A stretch of DNA of 64,000 nucleotides from Ruminococcus sp. (GTDB taxonomy: Bacteria; Bacillota; Clostridia; Oscillospirales; Ruminococcaceae). Numbering within the stretch: the first letter of the stretch is position 1; each line of letters opens with the position of its first letter. The position numbers and the translations under genes were made by a program. The notes below the pieces were generated by a model. It did not search any database and was not told the origin of the DNA. It saw only the letters and a list, made by a program, of their open reading frames with translations. Positions 36,075-44,380 of the stretch are shown one piece after another. The DNA lies in assembly GCA_017478965.1 (NCBI GenBank), contig JAFVCV010000045.1:29057-93056 (forward strand), in the 5' to 3' direction.

Positions 36075-36654
36075 TATTTTTTCTGCATACTGCAACATTT
36101 TTTTGAAATTTCGGTGATTTTCATAAATTACGAACTTTTCCATAGAGGAAAATTCACGCTTTAATGAATAAAATATTAACAGGTTTACATACTGCTGCTA
36201 ATTATGTAAGATTGTAAGGGTAATTAAGTTTTATCATCTTGATTAATTAACAAGGCTGTTTTTTAGAAGAAGATATTTATATTTTTCACTATTTTAAAAG
36301 TTTTCGTAAACGAAAACATTTTCGTAACAGCTCATGGTGTCTAATTTTGTTGTAAATAAGAAAATCATCACAATAGAATTCGATAAATTTAATTATAATT
36401 TACGTAAATTCTAATTAATTCTAATGAAAATGCACAAACAGTGGTATTTAATAAAATGTTAATTTATGAAAAATAATACTTGAATTTTTTTATAATATAT
36501 GATATATTTATATCACAGTCAGGAAGGACTGTAACGTGTCGGAGCAGAACGGCATAGATTGAGGAAAAAGCAGCCGGGTGTGAGGGCTGCGGGAAGTGTA
36601 GTTTTGATATAGTTTGGGTACTGAAAGTGAAAAAGAGCGAAAGGAGTTTTAATT
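36075..36654. other. AT-rich divergent intergenic region
   Basis: About 580 bases of strongly AT-rich DNA without a supported gene. It holds an 18-base perfect inverted repeat, GTTTTCGT AA ACGAAAAC (36300-36317), followed by a partial copy ATTTTCGTAAC. A candidate plus-strand promoter is TTGAAT (36480-36485), 17 bases, TATATT (36503-36508). The transcribed leader then has ACAGTC/GGACTGT and GCAGCC/GGCTGC (36570-36590) stems before the gene at 36655. Confidence 0.5.
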
Positions 36655-37086
36655 ATGTTAGCAATGCTGGTATTTACGGTTTTTTCAAACCTGTCCGCCT
36701 GGGGCCTTCTTGCCATCACCGACCATTTTCTGGCTGCGAGCCCGATGATGTTCACAGTGATGATAGCAGAATGCTTTGCATTCCCTATAGGGGCATACGT
36801 GGTATACGGCCATCTGCTGGACAACGCCGGAGAGTATGCTGACAGGAGCTTTCGCCACACCATGATGTCTGTGCTGGTATGGTTCACCGCCGGTGCAGCT
36901 GTAAACAGTGCAGTCATCAAGTATCTGGACACCCACAAGGTATTTTCAAGCGCCATCATCAACCATGAGAAGTGCATGACCTTTGCGTTTTCTTTTGTCA
37001 TCGGCTTTATGCTTGTCGTAGGCATTGTAGATCTGATAGGCTTTGTGATGAACAGGCCCGCACCTGTGGCGAAGAACCACTTCTGA
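36655..37086 (+). CDS. Four-helix membrane protein of unknown function
   Basis: A 143-aa protein with four hydrophobic segments (about 4-23, 31-52, 69-90 and 107-130) and short loops, including HLLDNAGEYADRSFRHT. An AAAGGAG site sits 8 bases before the ATG and a terminator follows, so it is a monocistronic gene with a long, AT-rich 5' region. I recognise no family. An overlapping minus-strand frame (36519-37025) is judged a shadow because it lacks a ribosome site. Confidence 0.8.
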   Translation: MLAMLVFTVFSNLSAWGLLAITDHFLAASPMMFTVMIAECFAFPIGAYVVYGHLLDNAGEYADRSFRHTMMSVLVWFTAGAAVNSAVIKYLDTHKVFSSAIINHEKCMTFAFSFVIGFMLVVGIVDLIGFVMNRPAPVAKNHF

Positions 37087-37104
37087 TATCTGAGGAAAAT
37101 AACG

Positions 37105-37137
37105 AAGCGCAGTCTTTCTGAGGGACTGAGCTTTTTT
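37105..37137 (+). terminator. Terminator after the four-helix membrane protein gene
   Basis: AAGC-G-CAGTC pairs with GACTG-A-GCTT with one mismatch, followed by TTTTTT. Confidence 0.82.
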
Positions 37138-37151
37138 GTTTTATACTGTGT

Positions 37152-37712
37152 TTATTGTCTGGGAAAAAGCTTTTTCTTCAGACCGGTCTGGTCGATGGCC
37201 CTTCCAAGGAGGATATACAGCACGGCGCTCATGGCGGTCTGTATGCAGTAGGCCGGGGTCTGGGCGAAGGCGGCGGTCATTGATGCGGCGGTGATACTGT
37301 CGGAGATCACCAGGCCCTGGTATAGGCTATAGCCTGCCACGCACAGCAGCAGGGAGGGTATAAGGGCAAGGAGGTTGCGCTTGCAGATGATCTCATTAGT
37401 GGAGTTCGAGAAGAACAGTGCGGTCAGTGCCTTGATGACGACTGTGGCGGGCAGCCAGATGAGAAAGCCGCTGAGTCCGTCGGCTAAGGCGCCGCCAATG
37501 GCACCGGCTGCGGCGGCATAGGGTGCGGGCAGCAGGCTGGCCGCAAGGAAGATAAGCCCGTCACCGGCGTGGGTATAGCCGACTCCGGTGGGGATATGGA
37601 CGAAGGCGGTCAGCAGATAGATCATGGCGGCGAAGACCCCGGTGAGGGTCAGGTCCCTTAGTTTTGTCTCTGAGCTGCGGGGTGAGGTCTTTGCGGTTTG
37701 GGTATTTGTCAT
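37152..37712 (-). CDS. ECF transporter S component
   Basis: A 186-aa integral membrane protein with about six helices. The sequence THAGDGLIFLAASLLPAPYAAAAG, then GGALADGLSGFLIWLPATVVIKAL, is typical of substrate-binding (S) components of energy-coupling-factor importers for vitamins and cofactors. The ATPases (EcfA) and EcfT are not in the window, so it would use the shared group II module. The substrate cannot be told from sequence. It has its own promoter and no riboswitch I can recognise. Confidence 0.85.
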   Translation of the reverse strand: MTNTQTAKTSPRSSETKLRDLTLTGVFAAMIYLLTAFVHIPTGVGYTHAGDGLIFLAASLLPAPYAAAAGAIGGALADGLSGFLIWLPATVVIKALTALFFSNSTNEIICKRNLLALIPSLLLCVAGYSLYQGLVISDSITAASMTAAFAQTPAYCIQTAMSAVLYILLGRAIDQTGLKKKLFPRQ

Positions 37713-37764
37713 TTATACCATTCCTTTCCTTAGGTCAATGTGGTGTAGCATATCTGATGTTATT

Positions 37765-37793
37765 ATTTTACAACTGCGGCCTGTAAAAATCAA
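37765..37793 (-). promoter_or_regulatory. Sigma-A promoter for the ECF S-component gene
   Basis: On the minus strand TTGATT, 17 bases and TAAAAT lie about 55 bases before the start. Confidence 0.72.
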
Positions 37794-37809
37794 ATCGGGA
37801 GATCATGAG

Positions 37810-37854
37810 AAAACCGCCGGCAAAACTGTGAGTTCTACACAGTTCTGCCGGCGG
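37810..37854 (-). terminator. Strong terminator of the GH2 transcription unit
   Basis: CCGCCGGCA pairs with TGCCGGCGG and the inner AACTGTG with CACAGTT, followed on the minus strand by TTTT. A second stem, CAGGCAGC/GCTGCCTG (37936-37963), lies further upstream in the same 3' untranslated region. Confidence 0.82.
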
Positions 37855-37984
37855 ATGGCCTTGATATTTAGTTGGATATCCACAAAAGAAAACGGCGTTT
37901 TTGGCCGAGTTTTTTCCCGGTTCGTCAGAATGACGCAGGCAGCACCCTTAAACTGGCTGCCTGACTGTGAAAACCGTAGAAATC

Positions 37985-38344
37985 TCACGCCCACCAGAGA
38001 TAAAGGAAGGCCGTATAGTCCGGAACGATAAAGAATACGATAGGCGGCAGCAGAAGTATGCAAAGCGTGAGTATGCCGAAGATACGGGCCTTACCGGAGC
38101 TTATCTCCTGCTCCTTCCCGAACTTTCTGAAAAGGGCGAAAAGCCCGTACATCAGCGCCGCCGTCACCGCAGCAGCCATCAGCATTATGAACACGCCCTT
38201 GACGATATCCGCCCCTGAGGGGATATCCCTGAAACCAGTGAAGAACAGGTAGGCGAAAAATGAGGCTGCGGAGCCTAAGTTTTCAAGGACCACGGCGGCG
38301 GCCAGTGCCGCCCATGGGGGAACATATGCGAAATATTTTTTCAT
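37985..38344 (-). CDS. Three-to-four-helix membrane protein of unknown function
   Basis: A 119-aa protein with hydrophobic segments at about 9-36, 46-73 and 88-112 and a short charged loop (RKFGKEQEISSGKAR). It begins 13 bases after the stop of the large GH2 gene and is therefore probably co-transcribed with it. No family is recognised. An unrelated small membrane protein downstream of a glycosidase could be a transporter accessory, but nothing in the sequence proves it. Confidence 0.68.
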   Translation of the reverse strand: MKKYFAYVPPWAALAAAVVLENLGSAASFFAYLFFTGFRDIPSGADIVKGVFIMLMAAAVTAALMYGLFALFRKFGKEQEISSGKARIFGILTLCILLLPPIVFFIVPDYTAFLYLWWA

Positions 38345-38357
38345 GCGCTCTTACCGC

Positions 38358-41300
38358 TCACTGAAATCTTACTGACCTGAGGTCGAAATCGCTGCCGGGG
38401 AGGAACAGCACCTGCACGGAGCCCTTGCCGCTGATGTTCTCTAAGGGGAATTCTCTTTCAGTGTAGTTCTCTGCAAAGTCAAATTCGCATAGATTGCGGA
38501 CCTCGCTGCCGTCCTCGGACTTGAATATGATGTGTATACTGTTTTTGGGCAGCTGGGACCTGCCGGTGATGAAGATTTTCTCCGGCGCCTTTTCAAAGTC
38601 AAACCCGCCGAGATCCAGGATAACGTTGTTTCCGATAGAAGTCACGTCGTCGCTGCCAACGGTGAACTTGTCGCCGTAGATGTTCACGCAGTTCACGGCG
38701 TAAAGTTCAGCGTTCTCCTTACGGCGTTTTTCAAAGTAAAAGCCCTTGACGTCGTATCTGAACTTAGAGCGGAAGCTTATGGTGTGCAGACCTCTGAGGG
38801 TCTTGCTCAGCTTATAGGTCCGCTCCTGATAGGTGAGCCAGATGGGCGGCACATTATACTCAAGATCGCCAATGAGCTGCCCGTTTTCGGGGGTGCCGTC
38901 GAATATCTGAAGGTCAACGGGTGAATTGTAGTTTGCGAATATGGGAAGGGTGACGGTATCGCTTCCCACCGGACCGAAGTCAACGTTCTCAAAACCGAAC
39001 CAGCCGCCGTCATAGCCGAAAGCTGCGCCGTGCTCATAACCGTCGGATACATTGCCGCCCTTTAAGGTATAAAGTCCGCCCATGACAAGGGAGTACGGGT
39101 CGATGACTGCGGAGCCAAGGTCCTTGCCCTCAAGCTTTATTATGGACATAACGTGGTATTTATTTGTGCCGTTTTTGCACAGGGCCCTCAGGTAGAACTC
39201 ACCGTCTCCGTGACACTCGACGGTGACGCTGCCGCTGTCGCTTGAAACTATGGAGCCTAGCTGTGTATCAATGCCGTTGACTGTGGTAAGGCGGTAGTCG
39301 ATATCGGAATAGACAGAATTCTCAGGGAGCCTTTTTACCATGAATGTGCGCTTCGTGCAGCTGGGGTCAAATGTATAGCTCTCGCCGTAAAGCTCTATCT
39401 TTCTCACAGGTATATCCTTTGTGCCGTCGGGGATACAAAGCTCCCTTTCGGTGTTCTCAGCCTGATAGGGAAATCCCGGAGCCACGAACTCCTCCGGGTC
39501 TATCTCAACGGCACCGAGAATAAGCTCTCTTTCCGGCAGGCCCGGTGAGGTGACCTTAACATGGATCTCGCCGCCCAGGTTCTTTCCGGCAATAATTGCC
39601 AGAAGCTTGCCGGAGAACAGTCTTCTGGATGTGCCTTTATACTGCTCGTAGTCGGTGGAGTCGCCGTTGTCAAGGCCGATGAGCCTGCCGGCACCGGTGA
39701 CGCTGACGAAGACCCTGTTGTTGGCGTTGGCCACAAAGGTCCCCTTGCTGTCGAAGGCGGAGATATCCACAAAGATAAGGTCAACGCCGTCGGCCCGGAG
39801 CTTGTACTTGTCCGGGGTGAGCCTTATCTCGGCGGCGTCTCCGAAAGAGCGGACGGTGTCACGGGCGATCTCCTTACCCTTCTCGTTGTAGGCCACTGCG
39901 CAAAGCTCACCCTCGGAGTACGGTATCTTTGCATCAAGGGTCAGCTTCTGGCAGGTCTTCCTGTCAAAGTCCTGCTCGGCTATTTTTTCGCCGTTAAAGA
40001 AAATAGCCACCTTAGGAGCGTTGGATGCAGCCACTACGTCTATGACCTGGCCGGGATTCCAGTCCCAGTAGGGGTAGATATGTACAAAGGGGTCGGTCTT
40101 GCAGCTTGTCCAGGCGCTGCGGAAAACATAGGCGCTGTCCTTGGCAAAACCGGCTGTGTCGAACTGGCCGAAGTAGCTGTTCTTGGTGTTGTAGGGCGTA
40201 GGCTCGCCGATGTAGTCAAAGCCGGTCCAGATGAACTGTCCAGCGCAGAACTCCACATCCCGGTCGGGAACTATGCAGGCTTCATGGCTTTTGGCTGCCC
40301 AGGCAGGGGAGCTGTTGCCAAGGTTTGAGCACTGTTCGTCATCATCGCTGACGATGGGCTGTTCCTTGGGGAAGTGGTATATGCCTCTGCTCTGTACTAT
40401 GGAGGAGGTCTCGCTGCCGTATATCATCCAGTCCGGATGGGCCTCATGGTGGTCGGCATAGAGCCTTTCGGCGTAGTTATATCCGGCGACTTTGAGTATA
40501 TCCGCACAGCGCTGGCCGTTCTCGCTCCCCATGTAGTTGGAGCCTATGGTTATACAGGCATTATGTCGGTAGTCATATCTTGATACCAGAGCTTTCAGCA
40601 TGGAGGTGACTTCCTGACCTCTGTCGCTGGCGTGGGTGTCATATATCTCGTTTCCGATGGACCAGCCGATAAGGCAGGGGTGGTTGCGGTCCCTTCTTAC
40701 CCAGGAGCATACGTCTTTTTCCACCCAGTCAGGGAAGAAACGAGCGTAGTCGTACTCGGTCTTTTTAAGCTCCCACATATCAAAACCCTCGTCAAGTATC
40801 AGCATACCCATCTCGTCGGCCAGCTCTAAAAGCTCCACCGAGGGAGGATTATGGCTGGTCCTGATGGCATTCACGCCCATGGTGAAAAGAGACTGTATCT
40901 GGCGTTTTATTGCGGTCCTGTTCACGGCGGCGCCCAGGGCGCCCAGGTCGTGGTGCATACAAGCCCCGTGGAGCTTCACGTGACGGTCGTTGAGGAAAAA
41001 GCCCTTATCGGTGGTAAACTCTGTTTTCCTGAAACCGAAAGTTCCGGTAACGGTATCCAGTATCTCATCACCGCAGGCAAGAGCCACGCTGTAGGTATAG
41101 AGATACGGATCGCCGATATCCCAGAGGATAGGGTCCTTGACGGTGAGCTCTATGGTGTTTATTGAATACCGGCAGCCCTTTCTCAGAAGATGCGCAGGGA
41201 AAAGACTTTTATCGGCGGCGGTGCAGGTATATTCGCACTCTGCTGCCTGCTCGGTGCCGTCAAAGAGCACGGCTATGAGCCTGAGCTTGTCGGACTGCAT

Positions 41301-41810
41301 ATCCTCCGGCCTTTCCACCTCGATAGAGAGGCTCACCCTGCCGCTGATATCGGCGCTGACATATACGCCGTCGCTGAGGATATGGCAAGGCTCATAGGTG
41401 CATAGCCAGACCTTTCTGAAAATGCCGGCGCCGGAATACCATCTGGAATTGGGGTTCTGGTGGTTGACTCTCACAGCGATAAGGTTATCGCCCTCTTTCA
41501 GCAGGTCGGTGATATCGAACTCAAAGGTGGTATAGCCGTATTTCCATTCCCCGGCAAGGACGCCGTTGACATAGACAGCGCAGTCCTGATATACGCCCTC
41601 GAACCTGAGGGAGGTGCGCTTGTCCCCAAGGCCGGCGGCCTTATAGGTGCGCCTGTACCAGCCTGTGGAGTTTTCATAGAGGTCGTTGGTGTTATAGATG
41701 AGCCAGTCGTGGGGAAGGTCAACGGGCTGCCAGTCTTCAGCGTTTTCATAGTCGGTGCCAAGGGGACATTTTGAAAATTCCCACTTGTCGCAGAACAAGA
41801 GCTTTTTCAT
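38358..41810 (-). CDS. GH2-family glycosidase (beta-galactosidase-like, 1150 aa)
   Basis: A cytoplasmic GH2 enzyme without a signal peptide. The sugar-binding domain (residues 1-150; DLPHDWLIY, then NPNSRWYSGAGIFR) and an Ig-like domain precede the TIM barrel (about 265-560), with TSHNPPS, the acid/base glutamate in IGNEIYD (near 387) and the nucleophile in GSETSS (near 464). A DUF4982-like domain follows at about 590-650 (IYPYWDWNPGQ). The extra C-terminal 350-400 residues are beta-rich, with motifs of carbohydrate-binding modules. Substrate is probably a beta-galactoside or related plant oligosaccharide; GH2 also includes glucuronidases and mannosidases. AGGAGG-like CGGAGGT precedes the ATG. 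Confidence 0.92.
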   Translation of the reverse strand: MKKLLFCDKWEFSKCPLGTDYENAEDWQPVDLPHDWLIYNTNDLYENSTGWYRRTYKAAGLGDKRTSLRFEGVYQDCAVYVNGVLAGEWKYGYTTFEFDITDLLKEGDNLIAVRVNHQNPNSRWYSGAGIFRKVWLCTYEPCHILSDGVYVSADISGRVSLSIEVERPEDMQSDKLRLIAVLFDGTEQAAECEYTCTAADKSLFPAHLLRKGCRYSINTIELTVKDPILWDIGDPYLYTYSVALACGDEILDTVTGTFGFRKTEFTTDKGFFLNDRHVKLHGACMHHDLGALGAAVNRTAIKRQIQSLFTMGVNAIRTSHNPPSVELLELADEMGMLILDEGFDMWELKKTEYDYARFFPDWVEKDVCSWVRRDRNHPCLIGWSIGNEIYDTHASDRGQEVTSMLKALVSRYDYRHNACITIGSNYMGSENGQRCADILKVAGYNYAERLYADHHEAHPDWMIYGSETSSIVQSRGIYHFPKEQPIVSDDDEQCSNLGNSSPAWAAKSHEACIVPDRDVEFCAGQFIWTGFDYIGEPTPYNTKNSYFGQFDTAGFAKDSAYVFRSAWTSCKTDPFVHIYPYWDWNPGQVIDVVAASNAPKVAIFFNGEKIAEQDFDRKTCQKLTLDAKIPYSEGELCAVAYNEKGKEIARDTVRSFGDAAEIRLTPDKYKLRADGVDLIFVDISAFDSKGTFVANANNRVFVSVTGAGRLIGLDNGDSTDYEQYKGTSRRLFSGKLLAIIAGKNLGGEIHVKVTSPGLPERELILGAVEIDPEEFVAPGFPYQAENTERELCIPDGTKDIPVRKIELYGESYTFDPSCTKRTFMVKRLPENSVYSDIDYRLTTVNGIDTQLGSIVSSDSGSVTVECHGDGEFYLRALCKNGTNKYHVMSIIKLEGKDLGSAVIDPYSLVMGGLYTLKGGNVSDGYEHGAAFGYDGGWFGFENVDFGPVGSDTVTLPIFANYNSPVDLQIFDGTPENGQLIGDLEYNVPPIWLTYQERTYKLSKTLRGLHTISFRSKFRYDVKGFYFEKRRKENAELYAVNCVNIYGDKFTVGSDDVTSIGNNVILDLGGFDFEKAPEKIFITGRSQLPKNSIHIIFKSEDGSEVRNLCEFDFAENYTEREFPLENISGKGSVQVLFLPGSDFDLRSVRFQ

Positions 41811-41869
41811 TGTTATTACCTCCGGATTATTAAAATTTTACACTGCGTGATATGTCTGCTTTTGGATAT

Positions 41870-41897
41870 ATTATACCATAATTACGAAAATAATCAA
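41870..41897 (-). promoter_or_regulatory. Sigma-A promoter of the GH2 gene
   Basis: On the minus strand TTGATT, 16 bases and TATAAT lie about 60 bases before the ATG. Confidence 0.75.
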
Positions 41898-41943
41898 TAA
41901 CTATTTAAGAAAAAACATTAAAATATTAGCGCAGGTCTGGTTG

Positions 41944-41981
41944 CAAAAAACAAATATCTCCCCCGGCGGGCGGGAGAGATA
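41944..41981 (-). terminator. Terminator of fucO
   Basis: ATCTCTCCC pairs with GGGGGAGAT around a GC-rich loop, and is followed on the minus strand by ATTTGTTTTTT. Confidence 0.82.
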
Positions 41982-42026
41982 CTGTGTTTTCTATAGGAAG
42001 TAAGAAAAGTGCCTGGCAATGCCTTA

Positions 42027-43175
42027 TCAGAAGGCCTTCTTGTAGATCTCCAGAATGGACTCTACCGTGCAGGGCCTTGGGTTCCCGCCGGTGCAGACAT
42101 CGGCAAAGGCGGACTCGGACAGTGCCTGGAGGTCCTCCTCCTTAACGCCGATATCATGGAGCTTTTCGGGAATGCCAACGTCACGGGCAAGCTTCTTGAC
42201 AGCGTCCACTGCGGCTGCTCTGTAGGCAGCCTGGTCCATGCCGGAGGTGTCAACGCCCATGGCCTCAGCTATATGCTTGAACTTATCGCCGGTATACTCA
42301 GCGTTATACTCCATAACATAGGGCAGCAGCACAGCGTTGGCTATGCCGTGTGGAGTGTCGTAGAAGGCGCCCAGGGGGTGAGCCATGCCGTGGACTACAC
42401 CAAGGCCTACGTTGGAAAAGCCCATGCCTGCCACATACTGTCCTAATGCCATATCCTCTCTGCCCTTGGGGTCGTTCTCGCAGGCGGCCCTCAGGGAGCG
42501 GCCTATGATCTCGATGGCTTTAAGATGCAGAGCGTCCGTCAGCTCCCAGGCGGCAAGGGTGGTATAGCCCTCTATAGCGTGGGTCAGAGCATCCATACCG
42601 GTGGCGGCTGTAAGGCCCTTGGGCATGGAGGACATCATATCACTGTCGATAACGGCAACGATGGGTATATCGTGGGGGTCAACGCAGACAAACTTGCGCT
42701 TTTTCTCCTCATCGGTGATAACGTAGTTTATAGTCACCTCTGCGGCGGTGCCGGCAGTGGTGGGAACGGCGATGATGGGCACAGAGGGTGCCTTTGTATC
42801 AGCCACGCCCTCAAGAGAGACTACATCGGCAAAATCAGGGTTGGCCGAGATGATGCCTATAGCCTTGGCGGTGTCCATTGCGGAGCCGCCGCCTATGGCA
42901 ACGATGCTGTCGGCCCCGGAGGCCTTGAAAGTCTCAACGCCCTCAGTGACGTTCTTTATGGTCGGGTTAGCCTTTACCTTTGAGTAGACCTCATAGGAAA
43001 GCCCGGCGCCGTCCAGCAGGTCAGTGACCTTATTGGTCACGCCGAATTTCAGCAGGTCCGGGTCCGTTACCACCAGGGACTTTTTAAATCCCCTCTTTTT
43101 TATCTCATTCACTATCTCCTTTATGGCGCCTGCGCCGAAGTAGGAGGTCTCGTTGAGGATCATTCTGTTAGCCAA
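42027..43175 (-). CDS. fucO: Lactaldehyde reductase / 1,2-propanediol oxidoreductase (FucO)
   Basis: An iron-dependent alcohol dehydrogenase of 382 aa, very close in my recollection to E. coli FucO along its whole length, for example MANRMILNET at the start and LGQYVAGMGFSNVGLG. The nucleotide-binding GGGSAMDTAKA and the metal-binding DALTHAIE and HGMAHPLGAF segments are intact. FucO reduces L-lactaldehyde from fucose or rhamnose breakdown to 1,2-propanediol with NADH. The start is TTG at 43175 with AGGTGGAG seven bases upstream. It is monocistronic, 12 kb from the GH95 fucosidase gene. No FucI, FucK or FucA lies in the window. Confidence 0.93.
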   Translation of the reverse strand: MANRMILNETSYFGAGAIKEIVNEIKKRGFKKSLVVTDPDLLKFGVTNKVTDLLDGAGLSYEVYSKVKANPTIKNVTEGVETFKASGADSIVAIGGGSAMDTAKAIGIISANPDFADVVSLEGVADTKAPSVPIIAVPTTAGTAAEVTINYVITDEEKKRKFVCVDPHDIPIVAVIDSDMMSSMPKGLTAATGMDALTHAIEGYTTLAAWELTDALHLKAIEIIGRSLRAACENDPKGREDMALGQYVAGMGFSNVGLGVVHGMAHPLGAFYDTPHGIANAVLLPYVMEYNAEYTGDKFKHIAEAMGVDTSGMDQAAYRAAAVDAVKKLARDVGIPEKLHDIGVKEEDLQALSESAFADVCTGGNPRPCTVESILEIYKKAF

Positions 43176-43218
43176 ATCAGCTCTCCACCTTTCCGAAAAA
43201 GTTTTGTTATTGATCTCC

Positions 43219-43242
43219 CGGGCGGGTCAGATATCCGCCCCG
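43219..43242 (-). other. Hairpin in the fucO leader
   Basis: CGGGCGG and CCGCCCCG pair across a nine-base loop between the fucO promoter and start. It has no T-run; a leader structure or operator is possible. Confidence 0.4.
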
Positions 43243-43255
43243 TCCTATGGTATAT

Positions 43256-43284
43256 ATTATACAATAATTATTGACAGATTGCAA
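43256..43284 (-). promoter_or_regulatory. Sigma-A promoter of fucO
   Basis: On the minus strand TTGCAA, 17 bases and TATAAT lie about 75 bases before the TTG start. Confidence 0.82.
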
Positions 43285-43380
43285 TAGTTTATATATAATT
43301 TAATTGAAATTTTACAACGCTGTTTATAAGGACGGGTAAGAGCTGTCATTGGCATGAAATATTTCGTAAACAAAATAATA

Positions 43381-43409
43381 TTGACTTTATGGCGCAGGTA
43401 TGATAAAAT
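43381..43409 (+). promoter_or_regulatory. Sigma-A promoter of the lipoprotein gene
   Basis: TTGACT, 17 bases and TAAAAT lie about 50 bases before the ATG at 43462. Confidence 0.78.
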
Positions 43410-43461
43410 ATGATTGCCGGGATACAGAAACGGCATAAACAGATATGAAGGAGAGACTGCT

Positions 43462-44313
43462 ATGAAAGCTATGAGAAAGATCGTTATTGCGGCGGCGGCC
43501 CTTTGCATGGTTCTTGCGGGCTGCGGCACGGTGGATAATTCCAGCAGCGGGACCGGTGCCAAGACTTCTGCGCCTGTAGCTGAGGGACAGACTGAACAGA
43601 GTACGGAGCCTGAGGAGGGCGGATCGGAGGTCACTTCGGCGGAGGACAGTGAGGAGACTGAGACTCAGGCTGCTGTCACCGAGGCCGTTACCAGTGAGGC
43701 CGACGGTGAGGAGCCGACTGCCACGACCCCTGCTGAGATCATCACCATGGCCCCTGAGGAGGCCGGGCCTTTCGACCCTTATCAGGTCAGCGACTATGTT
43801 TTTGAGAATGACTTCGGCTCTTACACCTACGGGGAACTGTTCTCCATGGGTCTTGCCAACAGGACTACGGATAAGGACCTTTACTGTCTGGTACCTGACG
43901 GTGCGGCTGCGGGCAGTGTTTACTATGATACCTATTGCAGTGCTGACGGCGGCGTGACCTGGACTAGGAACGAGGGATATATGAAGATCGCCAACGGCAG
44001 CAATTACTGGTATGCTCTTGACGACGGCAGGCTGATGGCTTTCAGGGTCGGCGGTGCTGATTATGACGGCGTTCCGCACATCACCTTTGTGGCCTGCAAC
44101 CCCGGCACTGTTCCGGCGGCATACGAGTCTGACATCGACCTTGACGGGCTGACCTTCTCTGACGGTCACTACATCGAGCACGGTGATTTCAGCTATTCCT
44201 ATGATGCCGGCTATTACGGCGGCACCACCATCGGCATCTCTGCCATGGATAATGAGACCGGCTATTATACAGACATCGTTTACTACGACCTCAACGATGG
44301 AGCAGCTCAGTAA
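43462..44313 (+). CDS. Lipoprotein of unknown function
   Basis: A 283-aa protein. I choose the ATG at 43462, which has GAAGGAGAG upstream and begins a good lipoprotein signal with lipobox LAGC (C21). A Ser/Thr/Glu-rich linker (22-100) tethers a C-terminal domain of about 180 residues that is rich in Tyr, Asp and Gly (SYTYGELFSMG, YCSADGGVTW, GHYIEHGDFSYSYD). The C-terminal domain looks beta-rich and may bind a ligand or polysaccharide. I recognise no family. It has its own promoter and terminator. Confidence 0.8.
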   Translation: MKAMRKIVIAAAALCMVLAGCGTVDNSSSGTGAKTSAPVAEGQTEQSTEPEEGGSEVTSAEDSEETETQAAVTEAVTSEADGEEPTATTPAEIITMAPEEAGPFDPYQVSDYVFENDFGSYTYGELFSMGLANRTTDKDLYCLVPDGAAAGSVYYDTYCSADGGVTWTRNEGYMKIANGSNYWYALDDGRLMAFRVGGADYDGVPHITFVACNPGTVPAAYESDIDLDGLTFSDGHYIEHGDFSYSYDAGYYGGTTIGISAMDNETGYYTDIVYYDLNDGAAQ

Positions 44314-44346
44314 CAGCTGACGGTGAAGAGCGAGCGTTGAAAAATA

Positions 44347-44380
44347 AAATGCCTGTCCCCGCAGGGGCAGGCATTTTTTT
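44347..44380. terminator. Bidirectional terminator between convergent genes
   Basis: AAATGCCTGTCCCC pairs with GGGGCAGGCATTT around GCA, with TTTTTTT on the plus strand and T-rich sequence on the minus strand. Confidence 0.93.

Noticed and set aside
36164-36217. 17-codon frame (MNKILTGLHTAANYVRL) in the AT-rich region
   Set aside because: Ribosome site too far away and length too short to distinguish from chance.
36519-37025. Minus-strand frame of 168 codons opposite the four-helix membrane gene
   Set aside because: No ribosome site and low-complexity composition typical of an antisense shadow; the plus-strand gene has AAAGGAG, membrane helices and a terminator.
37713-37764. preQ1-I riboswitch before the ECF S-component gene
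   Set aside because: GCTACACC and CCTAAGGAAAGG words are present, but the required P1 stem is missing.
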